From positions 1 to 64,000 of the forward strand of contig SSNU01000043.1 of the NCBI GenBank assembly GCA_012064415.1: DNA of 64,000 bases, given 5' to 3'. Origin of the DNA: Gyrodactylus bullatarudis (Eukaryota; Platyhelminthes; Monogenea; Gyrodactylidea; Gyrodactylidae). Below the pieces are notes generated by a model. The model did not search any database. It was not told the DNA's origin and saw nothing but the letters and a program-made list of their open reading frames with translations. The position numbers and the translations under genes were made by a program. This document shows positions 34,361 to 45,749 of this stretch, piece by piece (position 1 is the first letter of the stretch; each line of letters begins with the position of its first letter).

Positions 34361-34850
34361 TTTTTAATTTTTCTTCTCTATACTTAAACAAATCAAGAAT
34401 GGAGAAGTTTTTTGGTTTTTCATCAATTGGAAGTTTTGTAAATGGATTTTACTATTTTTCATTAAATATTTATTCATTAAAAAACTTTGTAAATATAATT
34501 TAATCAAACCAGGATTAGAGATTGATAAGACCTGGCGAAATATATATTTCTCTTATAAAATTCTTTTTATAAATTAACCAATATCTCCATGGGTCATTCG
34601 GACGTATATGTAAGTATACGTGAATATTTAACTAATAAAAAATTCTCTAGTTACTGCATAGTAAAGATATTATAAGTTTTAAATTTTTCTTTCGGATTAA
34701 TTTTTTTTGTAAAATTACGTTATTTTTTGCGTTTTCTACGCGAAGTTTATTTTTGACTGCTAGAAATAAATGAGTTTCACTCTTTAAAAACAATTTTTTT
34801 CTCATCTCATTCTTTGGAAAATCCTCCATATTTTCTTGTTATGGTAACCT
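34361..34850. other. no gene seen
   Basis: 3' flank of the Penelope-like element, AT-rich. Confidence 0.55.
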
Positions 34851-34854
34851 TTAA

Positions 34855-34935
34855 CCCCTTCGAACCCGTTAAAATGCAGCGATCGCCAAAAACTGTTGAT
34901 TTAGAGGTCGTATACGACCACTGAGATCGTAGGGG
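34855..34935. mobile_element. 81-bp piggyBac-like MITE
   Basis: Flanked on both sides by TTAA (34851-34854 and 34936-34939), the piggyBac target site. The ends are CCCCTTCGAAC and its imperfect complement (CCCCTACGATC when reversed). An internal perfect palindrome gtcgtatacgac lies at about 34908. GC-richer than its surroundings. Too short to code. Confidence 0.6.
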
Positions 34936-34939
34936 TTAA

Positions 34940-37890
34940 TAAATATTGCCAACAAGAGCTTCAAACAATTAAATTAGCGTCTGGTATCCAAGACAAAATT
35001 TGTGTAAAATATTGAGATAAATATCTGACTTTTGTTTGGACAAGGGTTAACAAGTAATTAGCTATTTCTCATTTTTCTTGTGATGAATTTCAAGGGAATG
35101 TTTGAGCCTGAATATTGGTTTGCGTAGAGTACCTCTTAAACTGATTCAAATGTTGCATGATTTAAATATTTCGACCGAGAAGTTGAAATTTTATTTATCC
35201 CTTTTCATGATGGATGAAAGTTAAAATTAATTTATAAAGTAGTCTTTCTATTTTGAAGTATAATTGGTATAAATTAATTAATTAATGATTACCTTGCAGT
35301 CTAAAATTTATTGCATTTATTCCTTGATTCCTGTATTTTAATTTATTAGGGTTCTTCGATGCCTCTATCAAAGAAATCGCTCAAAACATGAAAACTCAAC
35401 CCTTCTTTAGGTCCATAAATTGGTCCTACAAGTGGTTCTAGACTAATCTCTATTCTCCTAACTATAACTGATGAAAAAGGAATTTGACTCTGACTCCTTT
35501 TCATATTTACCTGCTGACAAACACCAAAAAAGTTATTTTCTTTGGAAGAAGATCATCTTGCTCAATCTCTTCTGGTGTCCCCCAAGACTCAAATATTGGA
35601 CCATTCATAATATTCCTCGCCGTGATGGCTTCTAATCCTACAATTAAGTTAACCAGTGGAACAATACACTTTCTTGAGCGATAATTTGAAATAAAAGTTC
35701 GCTAACGAGTAGTCAGTGATGACGTCAAATTATTACATTAATACCATTTGAAAGAGGCATGATTGCTATCATTAAAATAACAATTACTAAATAAATCAAT
35801 CAAGATTGGTCAAAACAAAATAGGTCATACCTTTTAAGAACTCACTCTCCAACCATCAGATTACCACTATAAAAACTGTGTAGTTAATCAAGGATCTCGA
35901 CCTCACATCTGGATAATTTGTAACTCTTTAGAGAAATTCTCGAAAAACCTCATTTAAGATCCAACTCTTAGAATTAAACTCTTTAAATTTCTCGATCTCC
36001 AACATCCTGACTATGGATCGTGTATTCTTTGGTAAAGTCCAATATACTCACTCAAATGGTTCCCTTTCCACTGACTTGAATTCAGTAGTTCAAATTTGGG
36101 CCAGAGCTCAATAGACAATTGAGAGTAAAATCTCTAATTTTCCCATGCTACTTTATTTCTTTCCGCTGACGTTAAATTGTTTCAATCAATCTCAAATTTT
36201 CAAATACATTTGGTTTTGTTAAAATACAGCTTTTCAAACTTTCTTACATTAACTGAAACTACAATTAGTTTTTTAGAGTTAGTCTGATCCGGGTTTTTAG
36301 TTCAAGTTTAATTTTCCTTTTTAAAAAACTATTTAAAGATAGAATATTAAGAATTTAATCAGGGTTATTCATCATTGATAAAAATGTAAATTTCCCAACT
36401 GATTCAGAAAAATTCACCTGATTGTAAATTGAATATTTTTTATCGAGAAAATTATTTATTTATTTGATTAAGAATTTGCATAATAATAAATAATCTATCT
36501 AATAATAGATAAGGCTTTTAGAAAATCTAATTTCTATAGTAAATATATTTCCCCTGCAATTTGAGATGCTCTCTGGGGAAAAGAATCACATGAAACTATT
36601 GTACAATGGACAATGTTTGAATTTTAATGAATTTTTAATGTGCAATGCATTTGCTAGAAAAACTTGAAGTTGGGGTACAACTTTCAGATTTTCCCATTTC
36701 AAAATAATTATCCTAAATCTATGCCACAAGGAAATATCAACGGCCTCTTACCAAATACAGTAGAAAAAGCAGACGAATGACAAATGTACATTCTAAATGA
36801 ACCATTACTATTTTGTCTGCAATGCATTCTTTATTCTCTTTTATTCCATCAAATGTAAAGCTAATCACAACAGGTGCAGTCATTGTTTATTTTTCATATA
36901 CTCTACCTCCTTTGATTAATACAGAATAATATACAGAATCACTGCCGATGTCCATTATAATTAACTTGGTGATTAACTAAGTGAATGAAAATATATTTTT
37001 AATTCAAGGATTAAAAAAAGATAACTTTGATTGACTTGCATTAGAATAGAAGTGGAGTTTTTCATGAAAACTTTGATCACGATTCAAAGTTTACATTCAT
37101 CAGTATATTATAGAAATAATCCCAAAAATAGAAAAAATTCTACACAAGCCTGGTGCAAGGAGAATAGAATTTATAGAACTCTCGTGATTTTTGCATGAAA
37201 AAATTATCTTACTTTTCCATCTTACGATTCGATTCGGCATTATGTTGTGTATGAGAAACGTTGACCTGATTAATTTGTTTTCATTATTTGAAATGTTGAA
37301 TCTAAATTTAAGTAACAAGCTTTATTTGGTGAAAACATTTCAGCATGCTGTTAGAAACTTGATCGACTTGATAGAGGGAAATGTTTATCAAGTCACCTGG
37401 TTGATACGTTTGGAAGAAATCCAACTTTAGATTGATGTGAAATATCTTTTCATATGTGTAAAGGTTGCCAGAGGTGCTAAACCTTACGTTGCATTTGAAA
37501 TTACATTATTTTTCTTGAGTGTATCTCTCTGATAATAGGAGATCAAGTGATTTATCCTTAGAATAGGGAATAAAGAAACATCTTTCTCCCTTTTTGAACA
37601 AGTGTTAACACAAACAGAAATGTTGATCAAATGAATTTTTACTAATGATGAATAAATAATGCTCGTTTTTATTGAGATCTTACAAAAAATTGCAAATAGA
37701 CAATTGTAGGAAATACTTTTTAGGGTAAATATCTTTTTATTGCTAATATGAAGGCTTTCTGTAAGCTTTTGTATAAAAAATGGTTTTATGACGATGCCGA
37801 CTTTTGTTGTTAGAATTTGGCGCTCTGATGATAATGATAAGAATGAGTTTATTGTATGTTCTATCCAGGAGACAAATGGATCTCTCTTGT
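34940..37890. other. gene-poor stretch with a reverse transcriptase relic
   Basis: Apart from the LINE relic at 35484-35684, nothing coding is seen in nearly 3 kb of AT-rich sequence. Confidence 0.5.
35484..35684 (+). pseudogene. LINE reverse transcriptase relic
   Basis: A 66-codon frame contains SCSISSGVPQDSNIGPFIIF, matching the SGVPQGSxLGPxLF motif of LINE reverse transcriptases, preceded by a loosely conserved FHIYLLTNTKKV region. The flanks are decayed beyond recognition. Confidence 0.6.
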
Positions 37891-37902
37891 AAAGGTGTAA
37901 CT

Positions 37903-38763
37903 TTACTTGATTAATTTGTACTTTTTCCCATTAATAATTATCAAATCCTCTCCAATGTTATTGACAATTACATCAGACTTGGGCCTAGAACTTATTCCGG
38001 TTGATGTAGTTGTTTTAGACCAAGGACTCGATTTCACATTATAAACTGTTAGAGGAGTATTCAGATTGTAGGTGAATCGTTTGTTTACTACAGGCTCTGG
38101 ATTCTTAATTACAGGCTTGCTGCTGATCCCCTTGGAGGAATACAACGCTGGCCTTTGGCTTATATCATTTATTATATTTTTATCCTCAGATATACTCAGT
38201 CGGTGTACAGGACCTTGCGGTCGATATTGTCCCTTGTAGGGGGGCCTAGGGATAAATTGACTAGGACTTGGCACTGGCACATAGGATTTGATACTGCTCG
38301 GCGCCGGTGGTGTCGATCTCTGATACCCCTTGTATGTTGGAGGAATGTAAACTCCTTTTTTGTTTATCATTGGTTGAGGATTCTTTAGAGGAACTTCTGG
38401 TTTCGAGTAACGATCAAACGATTTTTGCATTATTCCTTGTATATTTTTTGACAATTCATCATTATCAAAATGCCATGTACTTGGATTGGGATTGGAGAAT
38501 GTCGAGCTAATATCATTGACGAATTTGTTCAGCTCAACATTATGGCTATTCGATTTAATATTTTTAACCTCAACCACTGGTCTAGTATACTGATAGGACT
38601 GCTTTGGATAGTAGACATATCTTCTATGCAAAACTTTAATTGGCCCCGAGGAAGATTGATTTCCCTGGGGGAGGAAATTTTGTAAACTCGGTCCAGATAT
38701 TTGAGTATATGAAGTTGAACAGATGTACACAATCAAAAGGCTGAAAATAAATAGCTTTTTCAT
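37903..38763 (-). CDS. secreted protein related to the 'NVKN' family
   Basis: 286 residues from the ATG at 38763 (MKKLFIFSLLIVYICSTSY is a good signal peptide; a longer in-frame start adds a non-signal-like leader). Tyr/Pro/Lys-rich: YYPKQSYQYTRP, PPTYKGYQRSTPPAPSS. Short beta-like units occur singly: VEVKNIKSN, LTVYNVKSS, VIVNNIGED. PEVPLKNPQPMINKKGVY and KPVIKNPEPVVNKRFTY are an internal repeat. The end is a small strand-rich piece, LIIINGKKYKLIK. Basic overall, few cysteines. Presumably an extracellular structural protein. TATA box at 38813-38827. Confidence 0.8.
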   Translation of the reverse strand: MKKLFIFSLLIVYICSTSYTQISGPSLQNFLPQGNQSSSGPIKVLHRRYVYYPKQSYQYTRPVVEVKNIKSNSHNVELNKFVNDISSTFSNPNPSTWHFDNDELSKNIQGIMQKSFDRYSKPEVPLKNPQPMINKKGVYIPPTYKGYQRSTPPAPSSIKSYVPVPSPSQFIPRPPYKGQYRPQGPVHRLSISEDKNIINDISQRPALYSSKGISSKPVIKNPEPVVNKRFTYNLNTPLTVYNVKSSPWSKTTTSTGISSRPKSDVIVNNIGEDLIIINGKKYKLIK

Positions 38764-38812
38764 TTTTTTCTTCAAATAACAAAATAATATGGAAATTTTC
38801 CCCAAAACCCAA

Positions 38813-38827
38813 CTATATATTATATAC
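38813..38827 (-). promoter_or_regulatory. TATA box of the 38763 gene
   Basis: Reads GTATATAATATATAG on the minus strand, about 50 bp before the ATG. Confidence 0.55.
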
Positions 38828-38839
38828 ATGGTAAGACTA

Positions 38840-39650
38840 GGAGATTCCTATTGGCTGTTCATATTTTCATGCATAGATTAAGAATTAAATGTGATTTTCA
38901 CTCTATAATTTGATCCCTTTCTACAATCTCTAATATTATTCCGTAGTATGAAACGATAGGATATGTATTAGATTAAAAAACTACATCATTTAACAAATGC
39001 AAAGGAATTTTAACTTTGCCAAACAAGTTTTTGTAAACAATTTAAATTACCAATTGATGTTCTTTTAATTCTTATTACTCCGATCATAAAAAAGAGAATG
39101 TTCTTTTAAAAACTGATAAAAAATTGCCTAAAATTAGTATAATATTAGTTTCAATATCAATATGGAGAATTTGATTATTTCTGATCTAACTATTGGATTC
39201 GTTTATCATAGAGAAAAAACATAACCCCATAAAAATGTCCTAGACAAAATTTCGCAAGTTTTCATGTTTCCTACAAACAATAGCTTTTTAATATTTTGAA
39301 AAAAATATCGAAGAAGAGACAGTTTAAAAAACAAATTCTCATATGGCTGTCTAAAAAGGAATGATTTTTGAATATTCTATAAAGTCAATGGCTGGCTTCC
39401 AAAATTGATGATAGAATTAACCATATTAAATAAATACAGAATAAATAGTACAGAACAAATGGTATACTCAATCAATTTGAGTACTGAAACTTATTCAAAA
39501 TTGTAAAATTCCAATCAAGTATGGGAAATACTTGGTTGAAAATTGAGAAAAAGATTTATGATAAATTTGATTTTAAAGAATGAATAAAATTCATGTTGCA
39601 TGAAAAATCGTTACCGCATAGCCTTAGTTGGTGAGAAGTGGAGGAAAAAT
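38840..39650. other. no gene seen
   Basis: Spacer before the long-TIR element. Confidence 0.6.
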
Positions 39651-39659
39651 TGAGTCAAT

Positions 39660-39781
39660 TACATTTTTGACTATAGTTATTTCATATTTTACACTTTTGA
39701 CTACACTTTTTTTTCTTTATTACATTTTTGACTATAGTTATTTCATATTTTACACTTTTGACTACACTTTTTTTTCTTTAT
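39660..39781 (+). repeat. 61-bp tandem duplication within the left arm
   Basis: Two consecutive identical copies of a 61-bp unit (39660-39720, 39721-39781) beginning tacatttttgactatagtta. The right arm has one copy. Confidence 0.9.
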
Positions 39782-40221
39782 TATGTTTTTGACTTTCTCT
39801 CATAGTTACATTTTTAACTACACTTTTTACAGATTTGACTACAATTTGAAAAAATATTTTACTTTTGATTACACTTTCTTCCATATTTTACACGTTTGAC
39901 TATAGCCAAATTCTAATTAGAATATTGAGATTTTTTTCCAAATATAGTTAATTTGACTATAGTTAATTTTGTTTTTATATTTTTAACTACATTTTTTTTC
40001 ATTATTACATTTTTGACTATACAAATCCTAGGATCTCACAAAGGTTATTTCAAGGTTAATTATAATTCATGCCGTTAATTTAATGGGGAATATAATTTTG
40101 TTAATCTTTATGTTATAATTCATTACAATCAAAGAATAATTATAAAGGGTTATTTTGACCATAGTTACAAGTTAGAAATAATAAAACTGTTGACAATTAT
40201 AATAAGTTTATTCGATAGTAT

Positions 40222-40629
40222 TCATTTCACATCTTCATATTTTGATTTTAATCGTTTCAGCCTCGGTCGCCCTCGTTTTCGAGTTGCCACCAGGCTTAGA
40301 ATTTCACAATCCTTAAGAGAATCCAAATCTGGTAGAAATATTTTCGATGAATAAATTTTTTTTAGAGTGTCAGTCTTATATATTCTTTCAATGTGATTAA
40401 TCCAATTTATTTGTGAATAAATGGCTACAACGAAAAAATGTTTGCAAGGCGAACCAATAAATTTTGCCTTGTTGCATGAGCATATCATTTCGCACAAATT
40501 AAACACTTTGAAAACTTCAGATGATGGTGTATTCATTACTAAGTATTCACCTTCATTTGTTGATTTTTTTACAACAAGTTTTCGAGCCTCTTTGATAATA
40601 ATGATCAACTTCTCTTCAGAATTCTTCAA
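40222..40629 (-). pseudogene. C-terminal fragment of Mutator-like transposase (SWIM finger, AT-hook)
   Basis: A 135-codon frame with a SWIM zinc finger (MICSCNKAKFIGSPCKHFF, pattern CxC...CxH) and, near the end, an AT-hook RKRGRPRLKRLKS. SWIM fingers at the C-terminus are typical of Mutator-like transposases. The DDE core is absent. The frame opens with TTG, not ATG, consistent with truncation. Confidence 0.75.
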
Positions 40630-41015
40630 AGATGAATAAATCTCTGTCTGTCGATTTGAACGGGTGAAGCTTCCTCAATTCACGCAAGGAATTATTAAAC
40701 GATTATTTATATATATGTATATTGGATGTAAGTTGATCATAACGACAAGCTGGAAAAAATTGTGATTTGCCCAATGTTTCGCTGGTATAACTCATGATTT
40801 AGAGTTTTTTCTCTGTCTGAAATAATTATCAAGTTCTTTTCAAGTTGAAGAGACGTGTTAAGATTCCCGACAGAAATGGATATTATACATTGGATAATTG
40901 AAAAAAACGAATAATTATAACACGGTGATTAACCAAACATATATTCCCCATTAAATTAACGGCATAAATTATAATTAACCTTATTAAGTGTAGTTAAAAA
41001 TGTAAAAACAAAATT

Positions 41016-41836
41016 TAGAAAGAAAGTTTGACAGACAAGGTTAATAAACGTAATAGGTAGATTTTTTGATATCTTTTGGGAATAATGATCATTGGCTAAA
41101 ATACTTCGTGATTTTGTTGATTTTTATTATTGTGTCCGAGTTTCGGTTTCTTTTTCTTGTTTCCTCTGGTTGACTGCTAGTTTCAACGACTGCTCTATTT
41201 CCGTTTCTCTTATTTGGCCAGTTTAGACCTAACGTCTTGACAAGTTTCTTTTGCTTGCATAAGATTGGGTTCTCTCTTTTGATAAAGAAAGCTTCAGCAG
41301 TTTTTAATGTGTTGACATTCCTCCCATTTTGTCTATAGAGAATATAAAAGTTTGCTGGGGAGGCTTTTTTGTCACATATCTTGAGATGATCCCTCACTGC
41401 TGTGTTTCCAGTATAGAGATGTTCATCTATTCTATCCTCGAGTCTCCTCGTAGTGTGACCAATGTACTCTGCTTTACACTGGAATTTGTACACAACATAA
41501 GAAGACTTATTATAATCCAAAAGGTCCTTAGATTCATTCGTAAACATTTTATTAGTCTTGAAAATATATCTGATTTTCTTTCTTGGAAATGTTGTTTGGA
41601 ATAACTCGTTTACTTTTTGTTTCAATATTGTTCCATGGTTATCTCCTTTGAAAGGTACTATCAAATAGACAGGTTGAACATAAGGAATAATGGTGAAATA
41701 AGTAGAACAATTCACAGAAAAAAGACTTTCACTGGTAAACTTATGAATTACAATTTTCGGCATCCTTTTTTACTTTCTAAATATGCTCTCACCGTTTGCT
41801 CAATTGACAGATGATATTAAAAATCATTTCAACACA
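41016..41836 (-). mobile_element. Penelope-like element fragment nested in the Mutator arm
   Basis: Inserted in the right terminal repeat with a 12-bp target duplication AAAAACAAAATT (41004-41015 and 41837-41848). Removing it restores the symmetry of the arms. It holds the frame 41089-41763 with the PFKGD linker and a GIY-YIG-type endonuclease (CKAEYIGHTTRRLEDRIDEH) and a KR/N-rich tail. The reverse transcriptase is missing, as expected of a 5'-truncated insertion. Confidence 0.88.
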
Positions 41837-42104
41837 AAAAACAAAATTAACTATAGTCAAATTGACTATATTTGGAAAAAAATCTCAATATTCTAATTAG
41901 AATTTGACTATAGTCAAACGTGTAAAATATGGAAGAAAGTGTAATCAAAAGTAAAATATTTTTTCAAATTGTAGTCAAAACTGTAAAAAGTGTAGTTAAA
42001 AATGTAACTATGAGAGAAAGTGAAGTGAAAAATATAATTTAAAAAAAAGTGTAGTCAAAAGTGTAAAAAATGAAATAACTATAGTCAAAAATGTAATTGA
42101 CTCA

Positions 42105-42600
42105 TCTTGTAATTATTACTCATTAGTAGAGATGTAACAAATTTTTCAACCTATTTTAAAAACCAACTCAAATGATAATACTATGAGTTCTTAACATTAT
42201 TTCATATAAGATCAAATATTAAAATGCTTGTCCGTGATAATATTCAAGTTTAAAGATCAGACTTTTTTAAAAATGCCGCTAGATTTTCAATGAATTCTTA
42301 CCACGTTTTCACTAAAATTTGAATATCTTTTTTGCTGATAAAGCTTCAAGTGGTTTTTCACTGAAAATAGCAATAGAATCATGTTAGGATCATTTCTGTT
42401 AAATTTTGCTATTCCTCTATGCATACAAGAGAATTTAGGGAAAATGGGCAATGCACAACTATGCATGGGATTGCGAACGAATTTTCAGTTAATTTAGATC
42501 TCACACATCATTGTTATCAAAACTATATGTGGAAATTTCTCGGAAAACTTCATCATTTCATGAGATTTTATCGAAAACGTTTCATGCTACTCACAATGCT
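42105..42600. other. no gene seen
   Basis: Spacer between two mobile elements. A frame at 42419-42655 is not conserved except where it overlaps the Penelope fragment. Confidence 0.55.
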
Positions 42601-42602
42601 TC

Positions 42603-43556
42603 ATGGGAAGTCCTATTGGCCCACTCCTTGCAGATATGTTTCTGGCATCCCTTGAACAAGGCCCTATGCAGCAATTGATCGAAAGTTCACGTCTATATGT
42701 TAGATACCTTGATGACACTTTTCTGGTGATGGACAGCGACAAAGACGGTAATGAGATTTGTCAAAACTTGAACACAATCCACCAAAATGTCAAGTTCACG
42801 AATGAGATGGAAGAACAAGGCAAACTCAATTTTCTTGATCTTGAAATTACGCGGAACGGTACAATCGCAATAACAAAGATATACAGGAAGACGAGCGTTC
42901 CAACACAGTTCTTACCATTTCATAGTTTTTCGCCAAAAGAAACCAAAAAGAGTGTCGTAAGCAATGCCTTCCTCAATATTGATAGACTGGTGTCAACTGA
43001 ATACGTTAAGGAAGAAAGAACCAAACTGAAAGACCTCCTCAAACAAGATGGCTATCCGGAGTGTTTTATTGAAAAACATTCCCATCCCAAAGATAAAACC
43101 AGAGAAGAAGATGACGATAAGCCAATACATCTAGTTCTTCCTTTCAAAGGAGATGTTAGTAGATCTATTGTGAACAACAAGTTAACCAATATCACCAAAC
43201 GAACATTCCCTGGGAGAAAACTGAAACTAATCTCAAAGACGTCCAAGCTCATCAATGGTAGAAACAAAGACCAAATTCCAAAGCTGAAAAGAAAAGGAGT
43301 AATCTATCAATTTGTTTGTGCGTGTGGATCTTCATATGTTGGTCAAACAACCAGAACACTTGGTGAAAGAGTGAGAGAACACTTAAGGCCGAAGTACAAC
43401 AGTGCAGTCCAACATCATATCCAAGCAACAGGACACAGCGCAGATGCTTCTAATTTTAAGATCCTCTATCAAGTTAATCCAAGTGAATCCAGTAAAGTGA
43501 GACAAACCAACCTTGGTTCATGCTACTCACAAACACACTCAACAAAAAACATTTGA
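42603..43556 (+). pseudogene. Penelope-like element, 5'-truncated (RT palm to GIY-YIG)
   Basis: A 317-codon open frame starts inside the reverse transcriptase palm (MGSPIGPLLADMFL), has the catalytic VRYLDDTFLVM (YLDD), the LNFLDLEITR motif, the conserved LVLPFKGD linker, and a GIY-YIG endonuclease (CACGSSYVGQTTRTLGERVREH). The last residues diverge from the family, suggesting a 3' rearrangement. It is from a different lineage than the copy at 32414 (YVDD there), and is the most intact of the three. Confidence 0.9.
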
Positions 43557-43827
43557 ATACACTAAGACTAGTAATCCCAATTTAAGGATAAAGGAATAAA
43601 GTAGCTTCACAAAAAAATTGAAATTTTCGTAATACGAAATTCTTATATTGATAAATTATCAATGATAATCAATATTATTGAATCAAATTTGAAATATTTT
43701 CACTTTTGTTTTTTGAAGTTTAAGCCTTAAAGTTTAAAACCAATAGTTGATTAAATTAAGTTAATTCTCAAAAAACTGAGTTTTTGTCAAAAAAAGTTTT
43801 CAATAAACTCAATCTTTCTATGTTCTA

Positions 43828-45549
43828 ATGGTAGAAACTGTTAGTCCAAGCCGCATAACTAGGTTAATTGAAACTCATTTCTCCGATCAATATCAAAGTA
43901 AATTATATTATTCATGATCAGATGTGAAAATCAAAATTGGTAAAGATCATCAAGCTTTCATTCCTCATTGTCGCCGTAGTGAATTTTTTGTACCAGAACC
44001 GGACAGAGACTATGCTGTCTGTCTTTGGAATCCTAAGAATTTCGTAGATAATCAACAATTCAAAGACTTTTTGTCAATCGCTAAAGACTACAAGTACCAT
44101 GAAGATCAAGCGTTGACTTTCTTACAATATTGTAAAATGGATTTAGACTTGGCAATAAAAGATGTTCCGAATTATCGTCCTATCCAGACTGAATGGTCTC
44201 ATTCTGAAATATTACAATTTTTCGATTTACTAGATTCAACAGAAAAAAATTTTGATGTTATTTATAAATACTTTTCTACCAAGAAGTCAATGAAGGATTT
44301 AGTTCTTTTTTACTATCTGAACAAATACAAGCCCCGTGTTCTCTCCTCAACATTCTTAAATCACAAAAAGCATACTCAACTAGTAAAATACGGTTTATTG
44401 GAATTGAATAATGATAAAGAAATTCAAAATTCCATTCATGCTAATTATCATTTGGAATTTCAGAATTATTTTCTCACTAAACGATACAAAATGTCAACGC
44501 AGTGTGATGAAATAGACTCATCCTTGATTGAATATTTAATCAGAAAAGACGATAGAAATCTTAAGGAAGGTTTATTCTATTTAACAAGTAATATATTGGA
44601 CTTATCTATTAAAAATATTCGAAGTTTGTTCGAATATTTTATTGAATCTGAATGTATAACTTCGTTAAATGAGTCATCAAAAAATCCAAATGATTTAATA
44701 ACTCTTGGTGCTGTGAAATCTCAAAGAAACTATCGTAAATACAAAAGAAATTTAAGGAATTGGTTAAACCGCCGGTGTGTAAATTTCTACAGAAAATCCC
44801 TAATCAAAGATGGTCCAATAAATTCCTCAATTACTTCATCAGAATCGAGCTATCTAAATTACATATTACTCCTAGATGAAATAGAAACAAGTTTGTTTAT
44901 TTCATATGATTTTTAGATTACGACAGCAGAAAGTCAAAATTGCTCAGACAGCCTCCCTTTTTCTACGATTTGAATGAGTTGGAAATAGGTTTCACTGACA
45001 ACCTTGACAAATCTGTGTCTCAAAGTCATTCGAGTCATCCCAGTTCTCAGGAGGAAATTTACAGAGTTGTTAGTTCTAAGATATATTCATTTTTTCTTCA
45101 AAATAACTAAAAATTATGCCATTTAGCAAAGTGAATCTGCCAATCTGATTAAATCTATGAAAAGTTTTCCTCCCGATATGGCGAATAACAACAAGTTTAC
45201 AGATTTCAAGACCTGGTCAGTTGTGGACCAAAGACTTTTGCTCGAAGGAATTCTACACTACGGGATGAATCATCAGAAACTCTCGGAGAAATTGGTCTTC
45301 AAGTCTCCTCAATGTATAGCTCTATATATAAAGATGAATTGGTCTTCTCTAAACATACCAATGCTTTTGGCTTCTCGCAATGAAGGAGATGAGAATGAAT
45401 GCTCAGTTTCCCTATCTGTTCCCAGCGATAATAGAATGGATTTTGATGATAACTCCACCTCAATATCGACTACTGATGATAATTTTAATGACTGTTCAAT
45501 TAATTATAAAATACCTTTCAATCCCCCAGTGACTTTGGCAAGGTTATAA
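43828..45549 (+). CDS. RCOR: CoREST (RCOR) homologue, ELM2 plus two SANT domains
   Basis: Exons 43828-43897, 43922-44890, 44917-45068 and 45127-45549 give 537 residues; the introns are 24, 26 and 58 bp. After MVETVSPSRITRLIETHF comes an ELM2 domain (residues about 24-85: VKIKIGKDHQAFIP, ending DLDLAIKDVPNYRP), SANT1 (about 90-140, TEWSHSEILQFFDLLD ... LVLFYYLNKYKPR) and, after a long unrecognised insert of some 200 residues, SANT2 (FKTWSVVDQRLLLEGILHYG). CoREST bridges LSD1 and HDAC1 to nucleosomes in the nucleus. The linker that holds LSD1 in known CoRESTs is not recognisable here. The first ATG is required to read through the 24-bp intron. The sequence is divergent, so assignment rests on ELM2-SANT-SANT order. 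Confidence 0.8.
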
Positions 45550-45749
45550 ATTAAATCCATATCATTATAATGAGTCTCATACATATAGAATAATAAATTA
45601 TTTTTTAATCAATCATCAAAAAATTTATTCTTCTATTAAAGGGTTCTGTTATGTTATACACAAATTGAAATTATTTGTATTATAATGATAATAAAATGAA
45701 TTAAGAATCATTATCCATCATGCATTGATTTGTGTGGGTCAATTTCAAT

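Larger units (their letters stand above)
39651..42104 (-). mobile_element. Mutator-like element with very long terminal inverted repeats
   Basis: The left arm (39651-40095) and the right arm (40940-42104, interrupted by a Penelope insertion) are inverted repeats of about 300-400 bp, starting tgagtcaattacatttttga. The arms are full of repeated 'tttttgactatagt' phrases. The left arm has a 61-bp tandem duplication (39660-39720 and 39721-39781) and about 55 extra bases near its inner end. Inside lies a SWIM-finger ORF (40222-40629). Long arms plus SWIM finger fit the Mutator-like superfamily. I found no clear 9-bp target duplication, so age or exact ends are uncertain. Confidence 0.8.

Noticed and set aside
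40052..40983. Separate inner transposon bounded by a 42-bp inverted repeat
   Set aside because: The inner repeat is continuous with the outer arms once an indel is allowed, so it is the inner end of the same long TIR.
39642..42113. 9-bp target duplication for the Mutator-like element
   Set aside because: The flanks AGGAAAAAT and TCTTGTAAT do not match; no duplication could be supported.
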